NCBI GenBank assembly: GCA_004292515.1
Contig: RDXB01000035.1
Coordinates: 1 to 64,000 of the forward strand
Source: Oscillatoriales cyanobacterium
GTDB taxonomy: Bacteria; Cyanobacteriota; Cyanobacteriia; CACIAM-69d
DNA length: 64,000 bases
Direction of reading: 5' to 3'
The position numbers were made by a program, and so were the translations under genes. This document shows positions 1 to 9,120 of this stretch, one piece after another. Position 1 is the stretch's first letter; each line of letters begins with the position of its first letter. The notes beneath the pieces are model-generated. The model saw nothing but the letters and a program-made list of their open reading frames with translations. It did not search any database and was not told where the DNA came from.

Positions 1-154
1 AGCAGCATCTGTTCAGTGTATGACAGCCCCTAGGATGGATTCGCGTTTTTCAGAGAATGTGAGGAAATGACAGGAAATCAATCACTGTTGATTAACCCCA
101 ACACGGTCACCCGTCGCGACTATGGCGATCGAGGCGTGGTGATGCAGGACGCTC

Positions 155-598
155 CTAACCAGCCCGATCACCCTTGGGTAAAGGGGGCATGGCCCGGAGC
201 TGGAGCGATCGGGGTTGGCGATCGCCCTGATTGGGAGGAACAAAGTCGCTTCTAAAGTTTTTATCAAGCAAGTTGCAAATCAAGTCACCGGGGCCGTGGG
301 CCTCAAAGTTGTGGCGGATGCCATCGAGACCCACCCAAATCTGGCGACGGCAGTTGTAGGCCGCTCGGGGGCGATCGATCCCATTCACCCGAGCCGTGGC
401 CCGAAACTCCCAATGTTTTTTGGCACTGCGCTGCACCCGCTCCAAGCAAATTTGCCGCCCCTGCCAGAGGCGGCAATAGTCGGCGGCCTGGGCTGGGGGC
501 ACGGCTGGGCCTAGCCAAAGGCCCAGCAATAACATCAACAACATCATCCAGCGACTTGAATTCCAGGGCCAGCACTGCAAGCAGCGATTGATATTCAT
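155..598 (-). CDS. Small secreted protein of unknown function
   Basis: The protein has 147 residues. It starts MNINRCLQCW, has a hydrophobic stretch at about residues 18-32 (MMLLMLLLGLWLGP) and a likely signal-peptidase site after AQA. The mature part is basic and holds four cysteines (YCRLW, QICLE, YNCRR, LICNL), which could form two disulfides in the periplasm. A longer reading frame runs up to position 751, but its first 51 codons overlap hisB and look non-coding, so I chose the ATG at 598. That ATG lies 28 bases after the hisB stop on the same strand, so co-transcription is plausible. I do not recognise the family. An alternative start is one of the two Met codons in the hydrophobic segment. 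Confidence 0.6.
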   Translation of the reverse strand: MNINRCLQCWPWNSSRWMMLLMLLLGLWLGPAVPPAQAADYCRLWQGRQICLERVQRSAKKHWEFRATARVNGIDRPRAAYNCRRQIWVGLDGIRHNFEAHGPGDLICNLLDKNFRSDFVPPNQGDRQPRSLQLRAMPPLPKGDRAG

Positions 599-626
599 CA
601 AGATATGACTGATGGGGAGGCGATCG

Positions 627-1256
627 CTACAGCACGCCTTTGGAACTGGGAATGGTACCGGCGCGGCGCGGATCGACCTCGATCGCCATCCGCATAGCCC
701 GGGCAAAGGCCTTGAAGGTGGCCTCAATGATGTGGTGGGAATTAATGCCATCCAACTGGCGGATATGCAGTGTCATTTGCGAATGGTTCACCACCGCCAC
801 AAAAAATTCTCGCACCAGTTGCGTATCGTAAGTGCCCACCCGCTCCGTGGGAATTTGCAGACCATAGCTCAGGTGGGGACGGCCGGAAAAGTCGAGGGCC
901 ACTTGCACGAGGGCCTCATCCAAAGGGGCAACAAAATGGCCAAACCGCACAATCCCCTTGCGATCGCCCAGCGCTTGGTGCAGCGCCTGCCCCAGCGTAA
1001 TCCCCACATCCTCATTGGTGTGGTGATCATCGATGTGCAAATCCCCCGTAGCCTGAATGTCCAAATCAATCAGCCCGTGGGATGAGATTTGGTCAAGCAT
1101 ATGATCTAAAAACGGCACGCCCGTGTTGGCCGAGCAGCGCCCTGCGCCATCAAGGTTAACGCTGACATGCACATCGGTTTCGCCAGTTTTGCGACTGACA
1201 CGGGCCATGCGATCGGAGGAAACGGCGGTGGTGACGGGGCGATCGGTGGTTTGCAT
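627..1256 (-). CDS. hisB: Imidazoleglycerol-phosphate dehydratase
   Basis: The enzyme converts imidazole-glycerol phosphate to imidazole-acetol phosphate, the sixth step of histidine synthesis in the cytoplasm. The 209-residue protein is a single-domain HisB without the phosphatase half found in enterobacteria. Its manganese-ligand histidine motifs are visible: FLDHMLDQ near residue 50, IDDHHTNED near 75-83, and [16 protein letters not shown] near 172-187. An in-frame GTG lies 3 codons upstream at 1265. I chose the ATG giving MQTTDRPV; the conserved domain itself begins at [11 protein letters not shown]. fabI lies upstream on the same strand with a 167-base gap. Confidence 0.95.
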   Translation of the reverse strand: MQTTDRPVTTAVSSDRMARVSRKTGETDVHVSVNLDGAGRCSANTGVPFLDHMLDQISSHGLIDLDIQATGDLHIDDHHTNEDVGITLGQALHQALGDRKGIVRFGHFVAPLDEALVQVALDFSGRPHLSYGLQIPTERVGTYDTQLVREFFVAVVNHSQMTLHIRQLDGINSHHIIEATFKAFARAMRMAIEVDPRRAGTIPSSKGVL

Positions 1257-1290
1257 AGGGGGCACTCAAACAGTCGTAAGCAATCCTGGA

Positions 1291-1318
1291 TTTTTGGTCG
1301 ATGATTTTTGGTCGATGA
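1291..1318. repeat. 14-bp direct repeat, two perfect copies
   Basis: Two adjacent copies of tttttggtcgatga lie in the hisB-fabI gap, followed by a third degenerate copy (cttttgatcgac). No function is evident. Confidence 0.6.
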
Positions 1319-1423
1319 CTTTTGATCGACGCGGGGAGACAGGCACACAACACAGCCGTTGATGAACCTCAAAACTCCCCACAATTTCAGCAGGGCCAGG
1401 TTGCAAACCTGCCCCAATCACAG

Positions 1424-2203
1424 CTACATCCCAACGATGTTGTAGCCCGCATCGACATAGATCACCTGACCCGTGATGCCGCTCGACAAATCGCTGCACA
1501 GGAACGCCGCCGTGTTGCCCACCTCCACTTGGGTGACGGTGCGGCGCAGGGGGGCCGTTTCTTCCACGTGGTGGATCATATCCAAAATGCCGCCCACCGC
1601 CGACGAGGCCAGGGTGCGAATTGGGCCCGCCGAAATGGCATTTACCCGAATCCCCGTTTGGCCAAACTCCGTTGAAAGATAGCGCACACTGGCTTCAAGG
1701 GCCGCTTTAGCCACGCCCATCACGTTGTAGTTGGGGACGGCGCGGACGCTGCCCAAGTAGCTGAGGGTGATAATGCTGCCATTTTCATTCAGCAGGGGCT
1801 TGGCCGCAGCGCAGAGCTTGGTCAGGGAGTAGGCGCTGATGTCAAGGGCACGCACAAACCCTTCACGGCTGGTGTTGCTGAAGTCGCCGGTTAGTTCTTC
1901 TTTGCCCGCAAAGGCCAGGCAGTGGATCAAGATATCGAAGTTGCTCCACTTGTCCTGAATTACTTGGAAAGTTTCGGCCACCTGCGCATCGTCTTGGACG
2001 TTGCAAGGCACGAGGAAGGTGGGGTTCAAGGGTTCAAGCAGCTCGGCCACTTTCTTTTCGGCCTTGCCTTTGTCGTCGGGCAAATAGGTGGCGGCGATTT
2101 CTGCGCCAGCAGCATGGAGTTGTTGGGCAATGCCCCAGGCGATCGAGCGGTTGTTGGCGATGCCAGTGACGAGTGCCTTTTTGCCAGCGAGATTCAGCAG
2201 CAT
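1424..2203 (-). CDS. fabI: Enoyl-[acyl-carrier-protein] reductase (NADH)
   Basis: The enzyme performs the last reduction of each fatty-acid elongation cycle in the cytoplasm. The 259-residue protein is a short-chain dehydrogenase of FabI type. The nucleotide-binding segment ALVTGIANNRSIAWGIA is at residues 10-26. The FabI catalytic pair, Tyr-x6-Lys, is Tyr159 and Lys166 in NYNVMGVAKA, with the second conserved tyrosine at 149 (LSYLG). The length matches the family (about 258). The frame is open for 46 more codons upstream to 2341, but those residues are low-complexity and non-conserved, so the ATG at 2203 giving MLLNLAGKKALVTG is preferred. hisB follows downstream on the same strand. Confidence 0.96.
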   Translation of the reverse strand: MLLNLAGKKALVTGIANNRSIAWGIAQQLHAAGAEIAATYLPDDKGKAEKKVAELLEPLNPTFLVPCNVQDDAQVAETFQVIQDKWSNFDILIHCLAFAGKEELTGDFSNTSREGFVRALDISAYSLTKLCAAAKPLLNENGSIITLSYLGSVRAVPNYNVMGVAKAALEASVRYLSTEFGQTGIRVNAISAGPIRTLASSAVGGILDMIHHVEETAPLRRTVTQVEVGNTAAFLCSDLSSGITGQVIYVDAGYNIVGM

Positions 2204-2353
2204 AAGCGTTAGATGACAGTGGGGGTTGGGGTGATGTTGGAGGAGTGGTAGGCCCGGGCCGGCGGCGCTGAGGTCGGCGACCGATCGAGACTGGTGTGTG
2301 GGGTAGACGGCTGGCGCGATCTGGCAATTGTTGAGGATCAAGAATCCAGACCC

Positions 2354-2521
2354 TTAACATCCTCCCCAGCCGGTCGGCGTGGGGATTCCGGTTCTGGCCA
2401 AATAACCGAAGCTACTCAACTAAACCACGGGTTGACGCTTCATTGGCAGCCACCAGCGAACTGGATTTGCACTTGCCGCCACGTCCGTTTTGAGTCTGGG
2501 ACTGCCCGCCCACGATCTGGA
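2354..2521 (-). mobile_element. IS200/IS605-like right-end remnant, copy A
   Basis: Read on the minus strand, this 168-base block ends in a GC hairpin followed by ggggaggatgttaag. It shares blocks with the copies at 12231 and 26540: the motif aaaacggacg, then gaagcgtcaaccc followed by a TAG, then a hairpin and ggatgt(t/c)aa. One minus-strand frame ends ...NGRGGKCKSSSLVAANEA..., which resembles a TnpB C-terminal tail. I infer a fossil of a tnpB 3' end plus the element's right end, the part that in intact elements also encodes the guide RNA scaffold. Its right end points toward the fabI start, 150 bases away. Confidence 0.5.
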
Positions 2522-2628
2522 TATTAAGGGCAGCACTAGGGCCGGGCAGCAATTCAGTTCGTCAATTCAAAAGATCAACTCAGATCAACTCAAAAGATCA
2601 GCGGGTCAGGATCATGCATCATCGATTT

Positions 2629-2665
2629 CCCTCACCCCAACCCCTCTCCCAAGTCGGGCGAGGGG
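2629..2665. repeat. CCCTCACCCCAACCCC-type interspersed repeat
   Basis: The sequence ccctcaccccaacccctctc, followed after a short loop by gggcgagggg, forms a hairpin. C-rich blocks of this type are scattered through many cyanobacterial genomes (recalled, not searched). No gene overlaps it. Confidence 0.5.
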
Positions 2666-2698
2666 CTAAGTTGGCCTGGGCATTCGATGACAACCCCT

Positions 2699-2800
2699 AG
2701 GGCCTGTCATCAATTAGCCTGAAACCCTGATTCCACGGTGATCTCTGATTCCACCGGGACGCGATCGCAGGGGGGCAAGATGCTTGAGCATCTCGTTACA
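2699..2800 (+). repeat. Dispersed repeat, degenerate copy (empty-site paralogue)
   Basis: The block starting ctgtcatcaattagcc at 2704 recurs at 13281, where a 91-bp element interrupts it. Further on, a palindrome-like core (gcaagatgcttgagcatctc) followed by gttacaac parallels the caagggg...ccccttg palindrome at 13434. This copy therefore serves as an uninterrupted comparison for that insertion. Confidence 0.5.
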
Positions 2801-2810
2801 ACACTCGTTA

Positions 2811-2852
2811 CGACAACTGGGGCGACAACTGGGGCGACAACTGAGGCGACAA
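2811..2852. repeat. 12-bp tandem repeat
   Basis: The unit cgacaactgggg occurs about 3.5 times, the last copies diverged. It lies just downstream of the stop of the convergent-side acetyltransferase gene. Apart from this and the repeats listed above, I see no gene between 2204 and 2937. Confidence 0.7.
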
Positions 2853-2937
2853 ACGGTGCAAAACAGCGATTCACAGCATCTTTAGGCGATCGTGACCAAT
2901 GATGGCTCCATTGGCTGTTGACGATCGGGTGCGATCG

Positions 2938-4131
2938 CTAGCCCTGGGGTTGGGGCGGTGAGTCGGGCAAGTCTGTCGGCTCGATCGGATCATCGGGCCA
3001 ATCGATCGCCTGGCCATCCCAGGCCTGCGACCAATAGACTCGACCACCGCCGGTCATCGGCTTGGCCGGTTGCCAGCCGTTAAGCATTTCGTGCAGCGCA
3101 TCCAAGGACATCGATCGCGTTTCCCGCAGCTTGTGCCAGACCGATCGCGACAATAGCAGGGAATGCTCAAACCGCTCGGCCTCAATACCTTCGAGGTAGG
3201 CTTCGCGCTCCGGTTGGTAGTCCGCCGAGGCCAAAATCAAGGGCAGCTCAGGATTCACTGATCGGGCAATGCGGGCGATTTGCGCCATCAGTTCTGGGTA
3301 AAGCCAGGTATAGGCAGGATGCACCGTCAGCTCAACGCAGTGGGGCTGGGGATCGCAGCGGTTTGATCGCACCTGAAAATAGCCGATTGCCGCCTTGCGC
3401 TGGGGTTCAAACACATAGCCCATCGTGGTTTCCAGACCGTCCATCCGCTGCCTTGTGCCCGACAGGGCCGACAGCCAATTCACCTTGAAGTCATCCACGC
3501 GGCGATCGAACGCTTGGCGTACATGGGGGGGCATGGCCGCCGTGTCCAGTTGATAGAGCAGGGGCGCATCGGCATTGCCCACGGGCATCAGGTTTGGTAA
3601 ATCTGGCTCCCGTTCCGCCAAGCTGGCCAACACGTTCGGGGCGATCGACCAGTAGGTTAGTTGGGCCAGGGGCTGAAACCCATTGTGGCGATAGAGGGCT
3701 AGGGCATCCTTACCATGGATATTCACCTCCAGCATCCAGGTGCGCGCTTCCCAAATGGTTTCAAAGCAGTAGCGTAGTAACTCCGAGCCAATCCCTTGGC
3801 GGCGACCTTCGGGCATCACGGCCACTTGCTTCACTGACCAAGTGCTGCGCGATTGGTTGACGGGGCCCACGGCGATCGCCCCACAAATCCGGCGATCGCG
3901 CTCGGCCACACTGGCCCGCAACCGTCGGTGGCCAGGCGAGAGACTCCCCAGGATTGTCGATAGTCCATACCAAGTTCGTAGGCGCGACCAATCGACGCCA
4001 CTGGGATCGAGGGGGTTGCCCAGTCCATCGAATCCGGCTGTGTCTGCTGCTAACTGGGCGATCGCGTCTAAATCGCGATATTGCATGGCTCGCAGCACAA
4101 CGTCAGCATTTTGGGGCAAAAAAGCAGGCAT
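2938..4131 (-). CDS. GNAT-family N-acetyltransferase
   Basis: The protein has 397 residues. The N-terminal half is a GNAT domain: an acetyl-CoA pyrophosphate loop of type VAVMPEGRRQGIGSELL lies near residues 105-120, followed by the usual ALALYRHNGFQP strand-helix near 145. The C-terminal half may be a second, degenerate acetyltransferase fold (for example YFQVRSNRCDPQPHCVELTVHP), ending in an acidic, Pro-rich tail (PDDPIEPTDLPDSPPQPQG). The substrate cannot be deduced. A TTG eight codons upstream (4155) is also in frame. I chose the ATG because MPAFLPQNADVVLRAMQYRDLDAI begins directly with the expected first strand. No obvious operon partner. Confidence 0.8.
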   Translation of the reverse strand: MPAFLPQNADVVLRAMQYRDLDAIAQLAADTAGFDGLGNPLDPSGVDWSRLRTWYGLSTILGSLSPGHRRLRASVAERDRRICGAIAVGPVNQSRSTWSVKQVAVMPEGRRQGIGSELLRYCFETIWEARTWMLEVNIHGKDALALYRHNGFQPLAQLTYWSIAPNVLASLAEREPDLPNLMPVGNADAPLLYQLDTAAMPPHVRQAFDRRVDDFKVNWLSALSGTRQRMDGLETTMGYVFEPQRKAAIGYFQVRSNRCDPQPHCVELTVHPAYTWLYPELMAQIARIARSVNPELPLILASADYQPEREAYLEGIEAERFEHSLLLSRSVWHKLRETRSMSLDALHEMLNGWQPAKPMTGGGRVYWSQAWDGQAIDWPDDPIEPTDLPDSPPQPQG

Positions 4132-4298
4132 CGCTCGGCGGCTCCCACTTGGCAAGATGCCTCTACTTTAGCCGGTTTAATGGATTTGTTTGAGCGTTCC
4201 GCTGGCATCCGGCAGGGGATGGCCCGATCGCGATCGCTCCTACTGGGGTGATCGATCAACCGTTCCCCTCGGGGCAATCATCCCAGCGGTCTGGCTCC

Positions 4299-5621
4299 CT
4301 ACAACACGATCGGCGCATTGATCAAAACCGCCGACAGTTTGGCCGCCGCTTCCAGGCTGTCGGCCAAAGAAATCGGTGATTGATCCAAAATGGCTTGGGT
4401 GGCTTCACTGGGCGATCCCAACACCCGCAGCACGATCGCCGGGCCCCGATTGCGCTCATCCGGTCGCAGGGGGGTGGGCACCGGTTGTGCCAAGGGGTCG
4501 ATCGCCTTGTCTTTGCGCCACCAACCACGGCGGCGAGCTTGGCGGTCGATCGCACTCACGGCATCGTCGATCGCAATGGCACTGCCCAACAAATCCAGCA
4601 GCACCACACGCACCCGATCGGTCACAGTCAAGGCTTCTAAAGCCGCTTCCAGGCAATCGGTCAGGCCTTCTGTGCGCCCTCCCCCAGCAGTCCAGCCAAT
4701 ATCCACAAAGCCCAGCACCGTGCCCCCCGCTCGACAGACCAAGTCTAGGGCTGCCAGGGTTAAACCCGTGCCATTGCAGGCGATCGCGATCGCGGGGGGA
4801 GTTGGCTTTTTAGACGGGCCAGAGCTTGATGGGCCAGAGCCTGACGAGCCAGAGCCTGACGGGCCAAGACTGGAGAGGGCAGCATTCGAGACATTGGTGC
4901 CAGACGGCCCGCCCGTCATGGCCGCATCTAGCCACACCAGCTTCAGGCGCGGCGGGGCGATCGCGTCGGCCAACAATTGCTGTAGCTCTGGATGTCGCCC
5001 CAGGGCGCTGTCATTCACCGTCACCTTGCCATCGAGGGCCATCAGTTCCCCAGAGCGATCGACCCCCAAAGGATTGATTTCCACCAAATCCAAATCATTT
5101 TGCACAAATAGCGCATGCATCCGCTGGACAATCTCACTCACCGAGGGCACCAAGTGGCCACGCAGGCCCATTTTCAGCACGAGGCGGCGGGCATAGAACG
5201 GTGAAAACTCACCGTCCACCAGCACTTGATGCACCGTACCCACCGAGAGGTTGCCATCCATCCCCCCTTGGGTTGATCCCAACAACACGGGCCGGCGGGC
5301 ATTGTCGTCTAGGGTGACGGCCAGGTACAGCTCTTGTTCAATGTTGTATTTGGCTTCGGCTAACAACAGCGCAGGACATTCCCCCTGAATCGGCAGGCTA
5401 AAAATTGCCTGGGCTGCTGCCACCGCATCAATCGTGTTGTTGGCAAACCGGATTCCACCCGCTCGCCCGCGCCCACCCGCTCGCACCTGGGACTTGAGGG
5501 CGATCGGGTAAGGCACTTTCAGTTCTCTGAGTTCTTGAAGGCTGGCGATCGGTTGCGAGGGCAGCACCGGAATGCCCATTGCGGCAAACAGCGCCTTAGC
5601 CTGATACTCCAGCAAATCCAT
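4299..5621 (-). CDS. sucC: Succinyl-CoA synthetase beta subunit (ADP-forming type)
   Basis: This is the ATP-grasp subunit of succinate-CoA ligase, which makes ATP from succinyl-CoA in the TCA branch. The 440-residue protein begins MDLLEYQAKALFAAMGIPV, the typical SucC start. It continues with the ATP-grasp region (KSQVRAGGRGRAGGIRFA near 47-64, DLDLVEINPLGV near 180) and a C-terminal ligase lobe (IAIACNGTGLTLAALDLV, GWTAGGGRTEGL). The two lobes are separated by a Ser/Gly/Pro linker at about residues 249-271, encoded by in-frame copies of a 15-bp unit (gggccagagcctgac on the plus strand, 4811-4875). That makes it longer than usual. A 12-codon upstream extension is open but lacks conservation. 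The alpha subunit (sucD) is not adjacent. Confidence 0.88.
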   Translation of the reverse strand: MDLLEYQAKALFAAMGIPVLPSQPIASLQELRELKVPYPIALKSQVRAGGRGRAGGIRFANNTIDAVAAAQAIFSLPIQGECPALLLAEAKYNIEQELYLAVTLDDNARRPVLLGSTQGGMDGNLSVGTVHQVLVDGEFSPFYARRLVLKMGLRGHLVPSVSEIVQRMHALFVQNDLDLVEINPLGVDRSGELMALDGKVTVNDSALGRHPELQQLLADAIAPPRLKLVWLDAAMTGGPSGTNVSNAALSSLGPSGSGSSGSGPSSSGPSKKPTPPAIAIACNGTGLTLAALDLVCRAGGTVLGFVDIGWTAGGGRTEGLTDCLEAALEALTVTDRVRVVLLDLLGSAIAIDDAVSAIDRQARRRGWWRKDKAIDPLAQPVPTPLRPDERNRGPAIVLRVLGSPSEATQAILDQSPISLADSLEAAAKLSAVLINAPIVL

Positions 5622-5755
5622 TGCGTACCTGAAGCGACGGTGAAGAGCACTGTTCACAAACTGATCGCCGCAGGCCGGGCGATCGCGACCATCGCAACCC
5701 GGCGGCAGCCATCACGAAACAGCGGCACAAGCATTATACGGCGCGCGATCAACGG

Positions 5756-6520
5756 CTAAACCCAGAGATCACCCTCTAATTCGGGATCGGGCTGGAGCAC
5801 CGTAGGCTCGACTTCCGGCTTATGCAGCATCTCAGGGTTGTGCAACGTCGATCGGGAAGCCGCCCGATCGATCCCCTGTCTGGTGAGATCAGTAGTTGGT
5901 GGTGGCACGGTCAGGTCAGTAGGGTGATCGTCTGCCTCCACCGGACAAACCACATAGGGCAAGGCAGTTCCCTGAAGACCCCGTTGTAGGCGTGTGGGCG
6001 ATCGCTCCGACAGCAAAAAGAGCGGGAAAATGCGATCAGCCTGATCACCCACCACATGCCGATAGGCCAGGGGCATCACCCATTCATAGTCGCGATCGAG
6101 CAGCAGTTGGGTTTGTCGCCAGCGGCTGATCAGCCCATAAAAATCTTCATTGGGCCGATGGACAAACACAAACACCACCACACCCGTGGTGACTTGCCAT
6201 TCGGGATCGCACATCAGCAAAGCAATTTCGCAAGGGAGCCGCACCGCCTGCCGGCCGGGTTTGGCGCTGGGGCTACTTTCACTGGTTGGTCGCCGCCGCG
6301 ATCGGCTCGATTCGGTCACATCCGCCAAGGTGGTCAGCTCCAGCACCTCCGGATCGATCCGCACCAAAGGCAACGTAATCACCACCGTGCTATCCAGCGG
6401 CCGGCGCATACTCGGCAACAACTCCAGATAGGGGCGATACTGCTTCAACAGCTCGATCGCCGCTTGCCGACCGCTGTAAGTCGCCAGAATTTCCTCATAG
6501 TCCGCAGATCGAACGGCCAT
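5756..6520 (-). CDS. Unknown protein encoded directly after pilC
   Basis: The protein has 254 residues and starts MAVRSADYEEILATYSGRQA. It has no signal peptide and no clear membrane segment. It reads as three parts: a helical N-terminal part (ELLKQYRPYLELLPSMRRP), a Ser/Arg/Pro-rich linker near residues 70-95, and a beta-rich core (VRLPCEIALLMCDPEWQVTTGVVVFVFVHR) ending in an acidic disordered tail. The ATG is 25 bases after the pilC stop on the same strand, so it is probably transcribed with the pilus motor genes. I do not recognise a family. A role in pilus assembly or its control would be inferred from position only. Confidence 0.75.
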   Translation of the reverse strand: MAVRSADYEEILATYSGRQAAIELLKQYRPYLELLPSMRRPLDSTVVITLPLVRIDPEVLELTTLADVTESSRSRRRPTSESSPSAKPGRQAVRLPCEIALLMCDPEWQVTTGVVVFVFVHRPNEDFYGLISRWRQTQLLLDRDYEWVMPLAYRHVVGDQADRIFPLFLLSERSPTRLQRGLQGTALPYVVCPVEADDHPTDLTVPPPTTDLTRQGIDRAASRSTLHNPEMLHKPEVEPTVLQPDPELEGDLWV

Positions 6521-6545
6521 AATCTGCCTCGCTTGGTACTGTTAC

Positions 6546-7805
6546 CTACTTGATCGCATCCATCACCGAGAAGATCGGCAGGTACATTGCCAGCAAAATC
6601 GAACCAACCATCCCCCCAATCACCACAATCATCAGCGGCTCCAACATACTGGTTAAGCCCTTAATCGCCTGCTCCACCTCATCCTCATAAAAGTCCGCCA
6701 CCTTCATCAGCATCTTGTCCAGTTCCCCCGTTTCCTCCCCGATCATCATCATTTGAATCGCCATCGGTGGAAACACGCCATAGCGCTCGATCGCCGCGCT
6801 GATCGTCCCCCCACCTTGGATTTCAATAATTGAGGAATTCACCGCATCCGACACCACCTGGTTATCAGCAGTATCTTTACAAATTTCCAAGGCTTGAATA
6901 ATCGGTACACCCGATCGCGTCAGCGTCCCAAAGGTACGGCAAAAACTGGCCACAGAGCTTTTTTGGATAATGTCCCCAAAAATCGGCAGCTTCAAAAACA
7001 CCGCATCCATTTGGCGCTTGCCCGCCGGGGTTTTATACCACATGTCATAGACAAACTTACCCGCAATCAGAAATGCCACCAAAAACACCACATAGAAATT
7101 CTTGCGATTTTTGGGATCATCATCAGGGAAAGTTGGCCCTCGCAGAAACTCACTGATATTAATCATGGCCTGGGTGAAAGCCGGCAATTGAGCACCCAAC
7201 TTATCAAAAATGCCCGTAAAGGTAGGCAGCAAGAAAATGGTCATGCCCAAGAAAATAATCACAGCCAAGGAACCCACCGTACTCGGGTAGGACATAGCCG
7301 ATTTAATTTGGTTTTGCAGGCGCGCAGCATTTTCTAGCAAGGTCGCCAACCGACTGAGCACTTCATCAAGCACCCCACCGATTTCGCCCGCTTCCACCAT
7401 GGCGCAATAGAGCTTACTAAAAATATCACCGTGGCGCTTTAAAGAAGATGAAAGCGTTTCCCCTTCTTGCACATCGGCATTGATTTTAAATAGGGCTTTT
7501 TTCAGTTTGGGATTATCACATTGATTGCTAAGAATATCCAAGCATTTCACCATCGCAATCCCCGCATTAAACATCGCGGCAAATTGACGGGAAAATACGG
7601 CCAAGTCCTTAACTGAGACGCTAGCCATCAAGCCGGCCAGATCAATATCTAGTCCGCTTTTGTGCTCTTTAAGATCACGAATTTGGGCTTGGCTGAACCC
7701 TGCTGCAATCAGTTTATTGCGAGCACCATTAATACTTTCTGCTTCGATAACTTCCCGCTTGCCTTTGCCATCGGGGCCGGCAATGGTGGCCATGAATTTA
7801 GCCAT
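6546..7805 (-). CDS. pilC: Type IV pilus inner-membrane platform protein PilC
   Basis: PilC is the polytopic inner-membrane platform on which the PilB and PilT motors act. The 419-residue protein has two T2SSF domains (about residues 65-190 and 270-395). The hallmark QFAAMFNAGIAMVKCLDIL lies in the first and FCRTFGTLTRSGVPIIQALEI in the second. Three hydrophobic spans are visible, at about 170-200 (VGSLAVIIFLGMTIFLLP), 235-250 and the C-terminal end (VIGGMVGSILLAMYLPIF). It is the third gene of the pilB-pilT-pilC order, 226 bases after pilT. Length and motifs are normal. Confidence 0.97.
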   Translation of the reverse strand: MAKFMATIAGPDGKGKREVIEAESINGARNKLIAAGFSQAQIRDLKEHKSGLDIDLAGLMASVSVKDLAVFSRQFAAMFNAGIAMVKCLDILSNQCDNPKLKKALFKINADVQEGETLSSSLKRHGDIFSKLYCAMVEAGEIGGVLDEVLSRLATLLENAARLQNQIKSAMSYPSTVGSLAVIIFLGMTIFLLPTFTGIFDKLGAQLPAFTQAMINISEFLRGPTFPDDDPKNRKNFYVVFLVAFLIAGKFVYDMWYKTPAGKRQMDAVFLKLPIFGDIIQKSSVASFCRTFGTLTRSGVPIIQALEICKDTADNQVVSDAVNSSIIEIQGGGTISAAIERYGVFPPMAIQMMMIGEETGELDKMLMKVADFYEDEVEQAIKGLTSMLEPLMIVVIGGMVGSILLAMYLPIFSVMDAIK

Positions 7806-8031
7806 AGGTCAAACTCTCAATCACAATAAAAGACTGCATTCAAATCGGCATAATCGACGAGATAGAAACTGGCGATGCGATCAACATCGGCTGCACTGTT
7901 TAACTATTCCACCGACAAAGCGCAACTGACAGAATTGAGCGGGAAAAGCAGCGTATTAGACCAGGAGATTACTCCCCGTTTTTCAACCAGCATCATTTCC
8001 CAGCCCAATCCTTCTGTCTGATTGCCTCTCG

Positions 8032-9120
8032 CTAGCGAGCTGCACCAACTTTGCCACCGATCAAGCGCTGCAACTCATCGGGCTTGGAACTCTTGCCCAG
8101 GGCATCTTCATAGCTAATCTTGTTGTCTTGGTAGAGTTTCGCCAAGCAAGATTCCATGGTTTGCATCCCCTGTTTGCCGCCCATCTGAATCGTGGAATAG
8201 ATTTGGGAGGTTTTGCCTTCCCGAATCAAGTTAGCCACGGCTGGTGTGTTGATCATGATTTCGTGGGCGGCACAACGACCACCACCCACCTTTTTCACTA
8301 GGTTTTGGGAACAAACCCCCACCAAAGAGTTGGCCATTTGCGCTCGGACTTGGGGTTGCTGAATCGGTGGGAATACATCCAAAATCCGGTCGATCGTGCC
8401 GGCGGCGGAGTTCGTGTGCAGGGTTCCAAAGACCAAGTGACCTGTTTCGGCGGCGGAGATGGCCAGTGAAATGGTTTCTAAGTCTCGCATTTCCCCCACC
8501 AGAATGATGTCGGGATCTTCCCGCAGGGCGGCTTTCAGGGCGTTGGAGAAGCTCTTGGTGTCTTCGCCCTTTTGGCGCTGGTGGAACAGACTCTTCATGT
8601 TGGGGAACACGTATTCGATCGGGTCTTCGACCGTCAGGACGTGCTCGGCGCGGGTGCGGTTGATGTAGTCCAAGCAAGCGGCTAGGGTGGTGGTTTTGCC
8701 CGAGCCGGTCTGACCCGTAATCAACACCATGCCGCGTGGGCGCTCGGCCATCTCCAGCAGCACCTGCGGCAATCCCAGTTTTTCAAAGTTGGGAATTTGG
8801 GAAGCCAAGGCCCGCAAGCAGGCGGCCCAGCAGCCCCGCTCGCGATAGACATTTACCCGAAACCGCGATAGGCCCTTCACACCATAGGCGCAGTCCAGCT
8901 CCCAGTTTTGTTCTAGGTCTTTGCGCTGGTTATTGTTGAGCATACTGAAGATCAACTTTTGGCAGTCCTGGGAATCCAGCACTTCGCCAAATTGCGGTTG
9001 GGGCGCGAGTTTGCCGCTCACCCGAAAGTAGATGGGTGCACCGGCTTGGATATGCATGTCGGAGCCGCCTAGTTCGATCAGCGATTCCATCACGTCTTCG
9101 ATCATGTAATCCAGTGGCAT
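8032..9120 (-). CDS. pilT: Type IV pilus retraction ATPase PilT
   Basis: PilT is the hexameric cytoplasmic ATPase that powers pilus retraction and twitching. The 362-residue protein shows Walker A GQTGSGKTT at about 136-144, the Asp box (VLTVEDPIEYVF) near 161-172, Walker B (DPDIILVGEMRDLETI) near 202-217 and the His box (GHLVFGTLHTNSAAGTIDRI) near 227-246. The C-terminal AIRAGK-type motif is less obvious; LIREGKTSQIYS is the likely equivalent. It lies between pilB and pilC. Confidence 0.97.
   Translation of the reverse strand: MPLDYMIEDVMESLIELGGSDMHIQAGAPIYFRVSGKLAPQPQFGEVLDSQDCQKLIFSMLNNNQRKDLEQNWELDCAYGVKGLSRFRVNVYRERGCWAACLRALASQIPNFEKLGLPQVLLEMAERPRGMVLITGQTGSGKTTTLAACLDYINRTRAEHVLTVEDPIEYVFPNMKSLFHQRQKGEDTKSFSNALKAALREDPDIILVGEMRDLETISLAISAAETGHLVFGTLHTNSAAGTIDRILDVFPPIQQPQVRAQMANSLVGVCSQNLVKKVGGGRCAAHEIMINTPAVANLIREGKTSQIYSTIQMGGKQGMQTMESCLAKLYQDNKISYEDALGKSSKPDELQRLIGGKVGAAR

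Noticed and set aside
4390-5196. 268-codon plus-strand frame
   Set aside because: Antisense to sucC; the repeated PEPDEPEPDG part is only the complement of the sucC linker repeat.
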